NCBI GenBank assembly: GCA_932521035.1
Contig: OW051496.1
Location: forward strand, 8,990,001-9,054,000
Direction: 5' to 3'
Length of the DNA: 64,000 nucleotides
DNA from: Oscheius dolichura
Taxonomy: Eukaryota; Nematoda; Chromadorea; Rhabditida; Rhabditidae
In this document: one piece after another, positions 1 to 11,314 of the stretch
Layout: each line of letters starts with the position of its first letter
Numbering within the stretch: the stretch's first letter is position 1
Notes under the pieces: generated by a model
The model's input: the letters and a program-made list of their open reading frames with translations, nothing else
Told to the model about the DNA's origin: nothing
The model's database searches: none
Translations under genes and position numbers: made by a program

Positions 1-59
1 AATAAAAAGGAAAACTCAAAGTAGAACACTGAAAGTTGCCGATCCGAAAAGATAGCCGT

Positions 60-230
60 GATTTGGTTATATTTTTCCTCAACGAGTATTGTTCTCTTTT
101 TGTTGTGTCCTTGGGGGTCTTCTCTATTGTTCCCTTTTTGTACAGTCTCCCAAATCACTATTCATCTCTTTTTAACAAACGGATGATAAAGAGAATTCTC
201 TTTGTGTTTGAAAGAAAGAAATTAAAATCT
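60..230. repeat. Fragment of the CTCTTTTTGTAC-rich repeat
   Basis: This AT-rich stretch shares several phrases with the right flank of the inverted-repeat element near 4.1-5.1 kb, including TTTTTGTACAGTCTCCC and CTCTTTTTAACAAACGGAT (compare 5030-5090). It looks like a diverged second copy of that flank. No gene is visible in bases 1-660 apart from the promoter of the lectin gene at 674. Confidence 0.5.
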
Positions 231-429
231 TTTCTTTTCTCTGGTTCTTCTATAACTTCTATATAACATCTTGTGTATTACTCCTACACAACATTACTGT
301 ATTTTCTCTACAGTTGTAAATAAGTGAATTTCTATAAAGAGACAGTTCTGCGGAGAACTAAAATGCTTGCACTGCTTCAACGGCATTAATGTGCTAGCCT
401 AACTTCTGCTGCTTGTCCTTCTGCCGTCT

Positions 430-480
430 TAGTTCGACTGATAAGATTCCTTAGGGATTATGTGAAATGACTGTATAACG
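430..480 (+). promoter_or_regulatory. GATA site (TGATAA) and TGACTGT element upstream of the lectin gene at 674
   Basis: ACTGATAAG lies near 436-444 and TGACTGT near 468. The same pair of words recurs upstream of most lectin genes in the window. TGATAA is the core bound by intestinal GATA factors (ELT-2 type) in nematodes; use here is inferred. Confidence 0.4.
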
Positions 481-673
481 CGCTATCTAGCACGGCAAAT
501 GCTTCCTATCACCGAAGCGGTTCACTTTTCAAGACAACACCCGTTTCCGCTAAGGCGTCTTACATTTTACGCACATTATTTTAAACGTTGGTAAAGTAGC
601 AAGATCAGAATAAGACAAATCACTTCCTCTGTATAATGCCTTTCAAGTTTCTCTTCTTTGGATTCTTTTCAGG

Positions 674-2776
674 ATGAGTCATCTCCTCATCTTGTTCGGG
701 GTAATAGCAACAGTTTCCTCTTATTGTCCTAACGGATACACTTATTACGCCTCCACTCAAAAGTACGTTGACATAATTCATAGTGAGATGGTTCCGCAGA
801 TGTTACAAGGTGGTCGAGGACCCATCAACATATTTCGCTGCCGCTGATGCTTGTACCCTGGATGATGGCCAGTTGGTTTCGATTCACAATGCTTTTGAAA
901 ATACTTACGTGACAAGTAAGCTCATACATCTCTTTTGTATATGTTAAAAGGTATTTATAGGTTTAATTGAGAATAAATACGCAGATCATTGGATCGGATT
1001 GACCAGTATGATAAGTGGCTGGAATTACACCTGGCTGGACAATACTGACTTCAGTTATAACCGTTTCTCGCCGTCACCACCAAATCGTGATTTTAATTGT
1101 GTGGCCATGAAGGCTGTGTCTTCTAATTGGGCGTAAGCTTTACGTTTAAGATAACTTGAAGAAACTGATCCAGAACAGAATCCTGTAGTAGCCCGCTACC
1201 TTTCGTCTGTATCTTCGACCCAGCTTTGGATAGAACCTGCCCGGTCTGTCCAACCTTTCCACCTTGCCCTACTTGTACTCCTCCACCAGTATGCAATACA
1301 ATGGCTTCGTCTGATCACATGAAGCCGTCTAAAAGAAGTTCATTTGCACAATTGACTGCAGAAAATACTTACCTTTTAAACCGACAGATTCTCGATGTTG
1401 CCTGCCCACCTGGATATACCTACGTGGATATTATGCAAAGGTTAGATCTTCTTTCATTTCCACCACTTTTTAGATGTTATAAAATCGCCGGAGACACACC
1501 GAAAACCTTCTTCGCGGCTTCAAATGCATGTAGTTTAGATGATGCTGAGCTGGTGTCAATTCATAGCTTGGAAGAAGGACAAGCCCTTGGAGGTAAGATA
1601 CATAGCAAGTTTGAGCGATAGAGAGATAAGATTAACACTTTGGAAAAGCAAAATATGGCCCACCAACCCCACAAGGCCCATAAATTAAATTTCAGCTCTA
1701 CTGCCTTTAGCAGACGATGACAAGACTTATTGGATCGGTCTTACGAATTTGGTTAACAACTGGGGGCAATGGACCTGGCTGGACGGTACTTCTGTTCTCT
1801 ATGCTAATTGGGATGATGGTATTGTCATTTCAATAGGGAGACTTTCATAGTTTTAAGGTAAACCAGACAGTAATTCGAGCTGTACGGTCCTCCACTCTAT
1901 GGGCTTCCAATGGACGTGAGTCTAAAAATATTTGATTTTAGAGTAATAGGATATTTTTAGCACTCAAAGTTGCCCCTTGCTATTGCCGTACATTTGCGAA
2001 TTTGACCCGACAAAGACTCACAATTGCCCACCTTGTCCGACTCAGTCGCCGTGTCCTGCTTGCCCCACTTATAATCCCTGTCCTAAACGTGAGGACAGCA
2101 TTCCAAGTCCTGGTAATGTATACTCTTTTAGCTAAATGTGATGATGGATGGAGATATTATAATGTCACAGATTTTTGTTATTATGTGGGAAGTGCAGGAA
2201 ACATAAACAACACAGAAGCTCAAATTCAGTGCAAAAATCAGGAGTCTTATTTAGCCTCCATTCACAGCCAAGCTGAAAATTATTTTCTCGTTAGTAAGTT
2301 TTAAAAAGAACAAGGGAATTATCGACGGTACATTTGTAATTCATTTCAGGTTACAGTGAATCCGTGGTAGCACCAGCAAGTACTTGGATTGGGCTCTATA
2401 GAATAGGTCCAGGTGTTGACGACTTTGCAAACTACGATGAAACACCGGTATGAACAAATTAGTGACAAGCTTGAATGGTTTACAGGTTGACTATAAAAAT
2501 TGGGCTCCTTCTCAACCGGATAATGGCAATGGCAATAGCGAGTATTGCACAGAGGTGAGTGAAAGACCCGACATTAGCCAGTTTTCTGGTCCTAATGGTC
2601 AATTCGAATCCTAATGAAGAGGCTAAAAAGTCCTGAAGCTCGCGAACCAGCCGGAAAATGCACTATTTCAGATGTATGTCCAAACGTCTGGTTTCATGGA
2701 TGGATTATGGAATGATGTACCTTGTAATATCCTACATAAACAGTATGCTTGCAAGAAGCCGTCGAATAAACAATAA
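674..2776 (+). CDS. Secreted C-type lectin with three CTLDs (12 exons, 509 aa)
   Basis: This is a predicted secreted carbohydrate-binding or pattern-recognition protein. The ATG follows TTTTCAGG, a trans-splice acceptor-like site. Exons read by phase: 674-762, 800-915, 961-1132, 1174-1440, 1474-1592, 1696-1818, 1858-1915, 1961-2112, 2132-2293, 2350-2447, 2486-2554, 2672-2776; they sum to exactly 510 codons. The signal peptide starts MSHLLILFGV. Each CTLD shows the usual CYKV / LVSIHN / WIGL / WLD landmarks and paired cysteines. CTLD1 and CTLD2 are joined by a CPVCPTFPPCPTC linker, CTLD2 and CTLD3 by a CPPCPTQSPCPAC linker. The third domain is the most diverged (WIGLYR, ending YACKKP). The canonical EPN and QPD calcium-site motifs are not clearly present in CTLD1 and CTLD2, so sugar binding is uncertain. 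The closest relatives are the minus-strand genes at 17373 and 21169. The lectin call is firm; the exact splice sites less so. Confidence 0.88.
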
Positions 2777-2780
2777 TATA

Positions 2781-2786
2781 AATAAA
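2781..2786 (+). terminator. Polyadenylation signal AATAAA
   Basis: AATAAA lies five bases after the stop codon of the three-CTLD lectin gene that starts at 674. The 3' UTR would be very short. Confidence 0.6.
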
Positions 2787-2849
2787 GTTCGTTGTGGTAG
2801 TCTTGTTATATCTTGCATTTCATTTTATTTCGACTCATAGTCGCAGCCG

Positions 2850-3620
2850 AAAAGGAAAAGAGGTACAACAACCTTTACGCACTTTTTTAACCCGACAACA
2901 TGTAAAGGCATAGGTGTGGTTTAGTCTAGGCACACCCTATTTTACAATACACTCTTACTCGACTGATAAGGGCTGACGTCGAAACTGCAGTGTGTGGAAT
3001 CAGTACAGGGAGTGATTAGTATAAAATGACTGTCGTCAGAGCAAAAACTGTTCGAGACTTTTTAAAGTCGGAGAAGTGATAACCGGGCCATACCTATCTT
3101 CGTATTCGGGATGGTCTTTTACCCCTTGATACTAATTTTCATAAAAGTTGGCCGAAAAATGGAAGAGCCTCAGATGCGCCACGTCGTCGATGGGGTGCTT
3201 TTCGATGTGGCCTTTTTTTAAAAAGGTTGTGTGTCCATCCAAAAACTTTTGCAAAACAGTTATCTACACAGTTTTTTACGCTGATTCTGAATATGTAATA
3301 AAAAAATTAGGTAGATGGGTTTGTTTTTTAGCTATACCATCAACCATTCTATTTCATGTTTCTGCACGTAGCCCATTTCGGCTAATGAATTTCGAACATT
3401 CGACATCGCGCGAAGCGCGGCGCGTGGTTTGACTTTACATCGGGGTAGTGCCAGCTTCCGGAAGGTAACTTTGACGCAAAGAGCTTTTCAATTGAGGTTT
3501 CGTGAAAATCTTTTTTGACCATAATTTTGAGGGTGGTCGATTACACCTATCCCCAAATTTTCAGGGATGTAGTCCATAAAATAAAAGCAGGACGAGCAGA
3601 ACAAGTTTTGAAAAATGTCC
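2850..3620. other. Intergenic region without a convincing gene
   Basis: This stretch holds promoter-like words resembling those upstream of other lectins: CTGATAAGG near 2962, TGACTGTCG near 3027 and a partial repeat of the 8800-8890 region (CAGAGCAAA-ACTG, then TTTTTAAAG). It may be the relic promoter of a lost lectin gene. The short reading frames have no homology features and no clean splice structure. Confidence 0.4.
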
Positions 3621-3630
3621 GCCGTCCGTG

Positions 3631-3850
3631 GGATTTTCGTGGTGTAGTGGCTAAGAGGCCGGGGGTTCGACCCCCACACACTGGGGGTAACTCTTTTTGC
3701 TTTTTTGTATTGAGGCCCTGGAAACTTGCAAAATATTTTTGAAGTGTTTTTCGCTGCGGGACCCGTTCGTGATGGGACCCCAATGCAGAGGTCTGCAGTT
3801 CCATCCCACCTCCGGTCAATTTCGTTTGCTTTGTCTTTTGAGCCCGATTT
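3631..3850 (+). mobile_element. tRNA-derived SINE, plus-strand copy
   Basis: The head resembles RNA polymerase III boxes: an A-box-like TAGTGGCTAAGAGG followed by a B-box-like GGGTTCGACC. The body (TTTTTGCTTTTTTG, then GGGACCCGTTCGT and TGGGACCCC) matches, phrase by phrase, the reverse complement of 18360-18600. This copy has lost about 25 bp between the two boxes compared with the other, so it is not a functional tRNA. Confidence 0.7.
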
Positions 3851-4111
3851 TGTTTTTAAATAAAATACTGGAAGTGAGCCTTAATTTTTTTTTTCATGGC
3901 TTAAACAGTGTTGGGGGATGGTGCGTGCGAAGCGCGCAAATTTTTTTTGACTTTTTTAACTGCTGGAGCCGGAATTTCTCAGGGAAACTACTGAAGGTTT
4001 TTTTGTTTTGTCTCGTCTCTCTTTTTGTCCCGAAGCCCCTAGAAGTTATAGGCCATAAAATTTGGGAATAAAATATATTGAAATTCGTGAACGAATTGAC
4101 AAAAAGAGGAC

Positions 4112-5031
4112 AATCACTATCTTAAAAAGAGAAAACTCAAAGAAACCTTGTGGTTTGACAGGAGTGTACAAAAAGAGGGCGATAATGGGGAAAGGGGAGG
4201 AATGTACAAAAAGGGAGCGATAATTTGAAGAATCAAACCACTGCACTTTTTAAGAAAACGGTTGAATCACACACCCGCTCCATTTTATTTTGTGGTCCAG
4301 TTGAATTTGGGATTGACGTCTTGCCTTCCACCAATTTACCCATTCATTCAAACCTCATACCATGATCCATGTATAGTCTGTTTCAAATGGAAAAACTTTT
4401 CCCGCGCGGTTCGCACCTTCAAATTTTTCGAGTTCAACTTCTTTCAAAATTTTCGATAATTGTATCTGGCTTAGACTTCGGCTATTTTTATATTTTTTCG
4501 GTAGTTCGTAGCTCAAGTAAGCAAAAGCAGTGATAAAAACGATCAAAATATATGGGAAATGCGCGTAAAAATGCATGCAAAAATGTCGAGTTGGACCATC
4601 TAGACGGTCAAATGCTCTATGTAGACCCGACTTTACCTTTAACTAAATTTTTTCCTTTTGAAATGGACTATACAATCTGTTTCGTTTTTAAAAGAAGCAG
4701 TTTTAGTCATTCCTTTTTGGAGTGGGACACCTTCCGCCCTATACTTCACTGATATCTGTCTACAATCTTCCGCCCCTTTCCAATGATTGAAGCCTAAAAT
4801 ACCTATGATTTTTTGGAGATGTTTATCCACTTTAGAGGAAGGCTATCTGCACAAAAATCGGGGTGTGAAAATACACCTGAACCATAACATAAAAAAGTGC
4901 AGTGGTTTGATTCTTCAAATTATCGCTCCCTTTTTGTACATTCCTCCCCTTTCCCCATTATCCCCCTCTTTTTGTATACTCCTGTCAAACCACAAGGTTT
5001 CCTTGAGTTTTCTCTTTTTAAGATAGTGATT
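4112..5031. mobile_element. Inverted-repeat DNA element (140-bp arms)
   Basis: Left arm 4112-4251 is the near-exact reverse complement of right arm 4892-5031, aligned without gaps by a constant coordinate sum. The arms contain repeated CCCTCTTTTTGTACA-like words. No transposase reading frame is visible between them, so this is a non-autonomous element. A second, unrelated MITE is nested inside at 4372-4672. Confidence 0.75.
4372..4672. mobile_element. MITE with TATAGTC termini, nested
   Basis: The ends are TATAGTCTGTTTCAAATGG and the complement of TATAGTCCATTTCAAAAGG, about 25 bp of imperfect terminal inverted repeat. The terminus resembles the family at 16064-16198 and 57677-57791, but the interior is different and longer. 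TA at both ends suggests TA target duplication as in Tc1/mariner-type elements. Confidence 0.55.
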
Positions 5032-5099
5032 TGTACAGTCTCCCAAACCACCATTTTTATTGAGATTCCTCTTTTTAACAAACGGATTCTGTGATTAGT

Positions 5100-5703
5100 T
5101 CCTGAAAAGATCTCATTTGTCCTAAAAGCAGGCTTCTTGATTAGGGCTGCTGTAATATGATTCATCGAAAAATAAAAAGCTTTCACCACTCTCCGTACAA
5201 GTGGGGCACTTGCGAGTGTTACAGAAATTTGGTCTTAATAGGAAGAGATTGGCCAGGCTGACCTCTTGTCAGGGATTACTTTTCGAGGACCCACAGACGC
5301 AGGGAGTCCGAGGGGGACTGCTTCTTGTTCAATAGGGTTCATGGATTGGAGTGCAGGTAAATACCCGTCTGAGCGTGAAAACTGTAGTTCCTGCCCGGTC
5401 TCTAGCCGTCGCACTACGGTGGAATGCGTCGATGCGTCGACAAGGCTTACGATAGCAGCCAAATCAGATTGGACTAATGAGTTCTGTTTGGATGACTAAA
5501 GCAAAAGAGAGCCGATATTTTTATGACAATATTTATTTTTTGAGCATATGAGAATATGAGATTTATAAAATGCTAGAAAACAACAGAAAGAACGAAGGGA
5601 GAAGGGAGAAACAATTGACGGGGGTGTGAACTGTGTTCTAAATAAATCTGTCCAAAATAATTACAAAAGAGGAGAACAAAGAAAATTAGATTCTACTATA
5701 AAA
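5100..5703. other. Intergenic; one open frame of doubtful status (5235-5462, minus)
   Basis: A 75-codon minus-strand frame at 5235-5462 has fairly balanced composition but no start context, splice partner or recognisable family. It might be a fragment of a mobile element. The remainder is AT-rich with no feature I can support. Confidence 0.3.
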
Positions 5704-6540
5704 TTATAAAGGAGATACAAGTTTGGGAGCCCGTGATTTGCGAGGAGAAACTTTTGTGATGACAATTGTCGGAGCAAAACCATGAGGATCCGGAATTATT
5801 GTAATATTTGTTTTTTTAGTGGACATCGTTTGTTGAGCAACAGCTTTAGACGTGACAGTTGAAGAAGCCACACCTTGACGAGCCACAGCTGAAGAAGCCA
5901 CAGCTTGACGAGCCACAGCATTCAGAATTACAGTTTTAGAGGCTGCAGGAGTCACAGCCTTCGGAGTCGCGGGTTTAGGAGACACGGGAGAAACAGCTTT
6001 CGACAGGACCGAGGAGAAAGTGGCAATATTGTTAGATTCGCTGGGTTGAGAGGCGAGCGGTCGGCAAATTTGGCGGTAATTGCGATAAGTGCATGGCGGA
6101 CGGTGATCCACGAATTGGATGTCGATGTGGATCAGCTTCTTCTTGTTGCTCTGCTTCCGGGTTACGGCTACTTCTTCCTGGAGATCCAGCTGGTGATCCT
6201 TGAGCACGGGAATCGACTGCTTTTCTGCTTTATATTCCTTGAGGGTCTTCATGTTTTTGTAAGTTTCTCAATCCTTTGCAAATGAGGACACGACTCGACT
6301 AAACGACGCTCTCCACGACGACTGCCGCTCTCTTTTCGCTGGCGGTTTTCTTTGCCTTAAATGGGTCCAGTTAATGAAACAATGGCAATGAGAGCAACTT
6401 ACCTACAACAGGTTTTGATTCTACAGGAGCCACGGCTTGAGGAGGAGTCAGAGGAGCCGTAATTTTAAGAACAACCGGTTTCTTCTTTAAAACGGGAATC
6501 TTTTCGGCTTTAGAAACCAGATAAAGGAGTTCTTGGGGAT
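5704..6540 (-). CDS. Low-complexity Ala/Val/Lys/Pro-rich protein, unrecognised
   Basis: The downstream frame (stop at 5704, ATG at 6252) encodes 182 residues rich in A, V, P, K and S, with short degenerate repeats of the type AVARQAVASSAVARQGVASS between roughly residues 110 and 145. A second minus-strand coding-like stretch, about 6396-6540, carries similar composition (KPVVLKITAPLTPPQAVAP) and ends in a GTAAGT donor, so the gene probably has at least two exons with its start above 6400. A truncated MITE (6550-6626) lies at its 5' side. No enzyme or domain motif is visible; the strand choice rests on the repeats and the donor site. Confidence 0.4.
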
Positions 6541-6549
6541 CTTCTTGGA

Positions 6550-6626
6550 GCGCGGGAAGCTTTCAGACCAGGTCCCGTAGCGGAGACGCTTCCGTAAATT
6601 TGAATATCCGTTAGAAATGGGCTATA
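6550..6626. mobile_element. Truncated MITE of the TATAGTCC family
   Basis: Matches the right half of the 57677-57791 element: GGAAGCTTTCAGACC, then TTTGAATATCCGTT and a terminal AAATGGGCTATA. The left terminus is missing. Confidence 0.55.
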
Positions 6627-6679
6627 TTTTGTTATCCGAAGTGCATTTGGAACGGCGAATGAATAATAGTTCTCTCTTT

Positions 6680-6825
6680 TGATTATCAGCTCCTTGTCAT
6701 TTCCGGCTATGACCACAAAGGAAGGCCTACTCCGCCTCCTACTCTTCCGATAAGCGTGCCCTAAGATTACCCCTACCGTCATTATTAATACAGTCAACAG
6801 ATCCCCTCTCGTATATAAGCCCCAT
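6680..6825 (+). promoter_or_regulatory. Promoter of the SXP/RAL-2 gene: GATA sites and TATA
   Basis: Contains TTATCAGCTCC near 6686, CCGATAAGCG near 6749 and GTATATAAGCCCC near 6813, about 40 bp before the ATG at 6852. The whole block is conserved in the decayed copy at 13205-13390, so it predates the duplication. Confidence 0.55.
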
Positions 6826-6851
6826 CGCCTTGGCTACAATATCGCCACCAG

Positions 6852-7539
6852 ATGCACTCCCCCTTCTACATTCTACTCGCTCTCGCAACGGCAGCAGCTG
6901 TGCATTCATCGGGACACCATCGTTCCCGTCGCCATCTCCTTAGGTCGAATGAGGGAACGGAGCCGTGGAGGGAGATGGAGCAGCAATTGACTGAAGGACT
7001 GGAAGACGCGGAGCTGATGGAATTCTTCGAGATCAAGTCTGACGGCAGTTTGACTACGAATCAGAGGAGAGAACGATTCAACCGATGGGCTGAGAAGGTG
7101 AACAAAGAGGTAGGTGACGTAGGTTAACGTGGCCAGATGAACGCATTCAGGTTGAGATGGAAACATACTTGAAAAAGGTGGCAGAGTGGAAAGAAGAAGA
7201 GCAAAAACAGCTGGAGATCATTGCAGAACAGCTGGGAGGGAAGATTAAGGCGGTATTGGAGGTCGCCAGCGATGACGACGCAACAAAGCAGGAGCAGAAG
7301 GAAGAAATCTCCAGGATTATAAAGGTGTGTTAAAACAAAGAGACAGGGGAAGAGGAAACATTTAGGACTCTCCCGAAACAGTGACTCAACTTCTCCGCTC
7401 GCTCTTCCCGGACTACAGCTCACGCCAGAAACGGGGCCTCTCTTATGGATGCCGACTGGCGGCAGTTCAAGCACGTACTCCCCAAGGACACGTTACAACC
7501 CAGTACCAATACATCTGCGGTGCTGTTTATCAACGCTGA
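6852..7539 (+). CDS. SXP/RAL-2 (DUF148) family secreted protein, 201 aa
   Basis: This is a nematode-specific secreted helical protein of the SXP/RAL-2 (Ani s 5-like) family. Three exons, all in phase 0: 6852-7109, 7151-7324, 7366-7539. The signal peptide is MHSPFYILLALATAAAV. The body is charged and helical, with the family pattern EFFEIKSDGSLT...RRERFNRWAEK followed by a VEMETYLKKVAEW segment and a helical tail. Family members are secreted; some bind cations and are known as allergens or antigens in parasitic nematodes, but the molecular role is unclear. A polyadenylation AATAAA lies near 7589. Two decayed copies lie inside the inverted duplication at 12027-12616 (minus) and 13391-14151 (plus). 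Confidence 0.75.
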
Positions 7540-7599
7540 AGACATTCGTATCACAACCGAGCAATTACTTTGTCACTTATTATATCACAATAAACTTTG

Positions 7600-9000
7600 T
7601 AAACACTCCGATGGCTAATGTTTTCCCTAACATTTTTGACCGGATTTTTGATCGAAAGCAAATACTGTCAAGCTAAATTGAGCAATGCCTTACTATTTCG
7701 ATATTCTAAAATAAAATGTACAACTTGAAGCTGTGAATATACAGAAAGAATCCGCAGGGTTGGAAGATTAGGAGGCTGTCGTAATGCCTTATTAGACGAA
7801 AGGTCTGTCTGGATTGAGCCTTTCCAGACCAGAACAAGGCCGGGTTCACCCCGTTATCGGGATACTTCCTTCCACTTTCTATCCACGAGACCGTAATCTA
7901 GATATTCTTTCGCTCGGGCACCTTTTGCTATTTAGGTAATCTCGAGCTTGTCTAACGGCATTAGCTCTGTTCTATGTATTCCCCTGTTTATACAAGAGTG
8001 TTTGAGCGAATAAAAGACAGATTTTCACTGGAATTTTTCGACTACTAGAGTGTGCATCGTAACGATTGGTACAGTAACTCTTCCACGTCCGTTTGAGTCA
8101 ACAGGTGGTAATCAAATGATCTCGTGACTGGCATGGTTCGACACAGCCTCTCTCCCTTTACGACGCCCTTGTGTAGCTGATAACGAGGACTCTGAAGTTA
8201 CGGCAACGGGTGAAGGGATTAGTGTAAGATGACTGTAGCTTCTATGAGTGGTCCTCTCGGTATTACTCCAAAGAGTATTCAAAGTTTGTCACAGTCCTAT
8301 ATGGATGGGATATACCCTTTATTAAAGTGCTATGGTGTTTGTTTGTTTGTTTGGCGGCAGGTAAAGGGATAATAACTTTTTTAATCCCGGTGGCCGCCGC
8401 AGGCGGTCGTCGGTGGAAGAGCGGAAAGGTCGCCACAGATCGAAACGGATAGCTTCGACAGACGACAGCCGTAGACTGCCGAAGGCCCGCTGGTGGAAGT
8501 GAACTTTTCAAAGAAACTTTTGTCGTCTTCCGAGGCTACAGCAACCCGGATTTTATTAGTTCGGTTGAATCACTAAAAGTCGATTGGGCCACTAAAGTCT
8601 GAATGGACCACTAGTCTATCAGAGAACCGATAATTGTGTGTATTTTTTTCAACAACAAGCGGTTATTTGATGATTCTTGCCGTCAAAAGAGCATCAATTC
8701 AATTCAAGTAAGTCTATTATATCGTTTTTTGTTGAATGTACAGTCTGTATTTCCGGCGGCAGAGTTCCCTTAACAGACTCACACGGTGCTATTTATCAGA
8801 AAAGACTGACTGTCGCTTCATCGGAGGGCAATATCATCAGAGCAAAGACTGCTCAAGACCTTTTAAAGGCCGAGAATGGAGAGATTGTAACGAAGTTCTG
8901 CTCTTCATTTGGATTGAATTTTGTGCTCTAATTCACTGAAGTTCTTTCTTATCTCTTGGGTTTTTACGTCTATAAAAACCATAGTCTCTTTCCTGCAAAC
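7600..9000. other. Intergenic region with lectin-type promoter words
   Basis: No convincing coding exon. GCTGATAACG near 8175, TTTATCAGAAAAG near 8789 and TGACTGTCG near 8806 resemble elements upstream of other lectins here. A GC-rich patch with GGCCGCCGCAGGCGG lies near 8391-8410. Confidence 0.4.
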
Positions 9001-9019
9001 TTACTGCTACCATTTCAGA

Positions 9020-10511
9020 ATGGGTATTCTCTTCGTCTTGCTGTCGTTGGTATCCACGGCGGCTACCCTTTGTCCAATAGGTTATTCCTACTACAATATG
9101 ACACAAAAGTGAGGATTTTCAGTTTACAAAAAAGGCATTACTCAGATGCTATAAAGCATACCAGGACGCGTCTCCCTATTTCGCAGCTGCAGATGTTTGT
9201 CGCCAAGATGATGCCTGGCTGGTTTCAATCCACAATGCCTTTGAGAATACTTACATTGCGAGTAAGGGATAACTAGACGCTACAATTACCCCTCATAGAT
9301 CTGGTTTCCAACAGTAATCTGGATCATTGGATCGGACTGACAAATATGATGAGCGGCTACGACTTCGAATGGCTGGACAATTCTCCGCTGAATTATGCCA
9401 ATTGGGTTCCTGGCCAGCCGAATTACGACGCTAGCTGCGTGCTGATGAAGAGTGACAGCGCTTCCTGGACGTAAGACTGTCTACGTTTACAATATAGCCA
9501 TTTCCAGATCACAAACTTGCCGTTATTTTCTTCCTTTCATTTGTGAATATGATCCGGCAGCAGCTCACAGCAACTGCCCTACTGTACCTTCATGCCCAAC
9601 TTGCCCAACCGAAACGCAGAAAACCTGCTCCCCTGCTCCGATCTGTCCTACGGTTACCCCGCACCCAACTTGCCCAGCTTGCCCCACCTCTCTTCCTTGC
9701 CCTACGACCCCCACTTGTCCGCCTCCTTCCCTGTGTCCAACTTGCCCGACTTGCCCAATTCCAACCCAGAAAATTTGCCCAACCGTTCTCCCTGCTCCCA
9801 CTTGCCCGCCCCCTACAACATGCCCAACCTGTCCAACTCCCACATATAAAACCTGCCCTACAGTTCGTCCCTGTCCAACACAGCCAACTCCAGCACCCAA
9901 ACGTGAGGATTTCTCTGAAAAATACAAACCCCCTCGTTTTTAGCGCTTTGCGATGCCGGATGGGTATATTACGGCTCTACACATTCTTGTTATTTTGTCG
10001 GCGCTGGAGCAAAAGTTACCAATAGTCAAGCACAACATCTGTGCAGGAATCAAGGAGCCGATTTAGCTTCCGTACACAGCGCAGCTGAGAATACGTTCAT
10101 TTATAGTAAGTAGTCTAAAATAGACGGGTCTAATTGTCCAGATTACCTTTATGCAAATGGAATAGCCACCAGTGCTTGGTTAGGACTGTATAGAACGAGC
10201 TCGGGTATAAGCGACTTTGCCAATTATGATGGAACACCGGTATATATATATATTCACAGCCAGGAATTATGCCTTTTAGGTGGACTATACATACTGGTGT
10301 GAAGGAAATCCCGACAACTGGAACAATGTCCAATACTGTGTTAACGTGTGTTCTTTTGAATTTTTATTTTTGTAAAAAAATAGACTAAATTCTAATTTTT
10401 TGTATTCAGATGTGTATCCAGAGTGTTTATGGCTACCCTGATGCAACATGGGATGATTTCAATTGTGCTCAGCTTTACCCGTATGTCTGCAAGAAACCTG
10501 CTAACAAGTAG
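9020..10511 (+). CDS. Secreted C-type lectin, two CTLDs joined by a long CPT-rich linker (399 aa)
   Basis: Exons: 9020-9108, 9146-9261, 9299-9470, 9508-9902, 9944-10105, 10142-10239, 10280-10345, 10410-10511, totalling 400 codons. The ATG follows TTTCAGA. The signal peptide begins MGILFVLLSLVS. CTLD1 has CYKAY, LVSIHN, WIGLTNM and WLDN; CTLD2 has LASVHS, WLGLYR and ends YVCKKP. Exons 1-3 and the two exons at 9944 and 10142 have the same lengths as in the other lectins (89, 116, 172, 162, 98), which supports the model. The linker exon (9508-9902) is greatly expanded: over 100 residues of repeated CPTCP, CPTV and CPPPT units, which could be O-glycosylated and disulphide-bonded as a rigid stalk. 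The middle CTLD of the three-domain paralogues appears to be absent. Confidence 0.88.
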
Positions 10512-10519
10512 TGATGTGT

Positions 10520-10954
10520 CCTGACAGGAATTTGAGTGAATAAAAATTGTTCCGACAGTATATACTGTGCCACCTATACTTGAACAGAAAAATGATTTGC
10601 TGATGCATGGGAAGCGAGAACGGAGTTTGAGTGGTTCATCTTCTTATCATTATGAGAGCGGCTTCTTATCAACAAGAGGGCAACAACATTTGCAAAAAAG
10701 AGGCAAATTTTGGAGAACTGAAAACATCAATGATACCTAACGAAAAGTAGTCGGCGATATCATTTCCAGCGTTTTTACTTCCATTTACTTTTTGTATTTC
10801 ATGTTAGGAGAATTAGGGTAAAACAGAGCTTACCATACGATAATAGAACTCAAAATGCCATCCACTCTTTGCTATTCAGTCGACAATCCTGCTCAAAGCT
10901 CACAAATGGAAACATACTTTACTATCCTGAAGCTTGGCCTTCTCAGAAAACGGT
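10520..10954. repeat. Outer, diverged extension of the inverted duplication
   Basis: Bases about 10655-10720 are the imperfect reverse complement of about 15345-15420 (shared GCCTCTTTTTTGCAAATGTTG). A short direct duplication is also visible: CTATTCAGTCGACAATCCTG near 10867 and TTATTCAGCCGACAATTCTA near 10997. No gene is seen here. TTATCA sites lie near 10645 and 10662. Confidence 0.5.
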
Positions 10955-11104
10955 ATAAGATAATGGCGAGGGAAATGTCATTCTCCTAATCGTTATTCAG
11001 CCGACAATTCTACAAGCATATCTCAAAGCTGACAAATCCCTGGTCATTTTACGGTCTTCCACTTCATAGAGAACGGTATGAGTCAACCGTAAAAATACTG
11101 AGAG

Positions 11105-11120
11105 ATCGCTGATAAGGCGT
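11105..11120 (+). promoter_or_regulatory. GATA site upstream of the coiled-coil gene
   Basis: CGCTGATAAGGCG lies about 200 bp before the ATG at 11315. A TATAAG box is present near 11231. Both are mirrored in the right arm. Confidence 0.4.
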
Positions 11121-11314
11121 GAGAAAAGGAGCCGATATCAAGTTATGTTCCGGGTAATCGTGTAAAAACGGGCGTTGCCAGTAGTGGAATGACTCATGGA
11201 TAAGGTGAACCACCGAAGAAGGCCACTCTTTATAAGACAGACTATCTGACCTTCCCTATCACCGACCGGTTCTCCTGCTCTGCCTCATCTACAGTACCCA
11301 ATCGAAGAAGAAAC

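Noticed and set aside
3640-3690. Possible tRNA gene with GGGGGTTCGACCCCC T-arm
   Set aside because: The anticodon region is deleted; it matches the SINE family instead.
6510-6797. 95-codon minus-strand frame upstream of the SXP gene
   Set aside because: It overlaps the conserved promoter of the SXP gene and a MITE remnant; the homologous promoter at 13205-13390 does not keep the frame.
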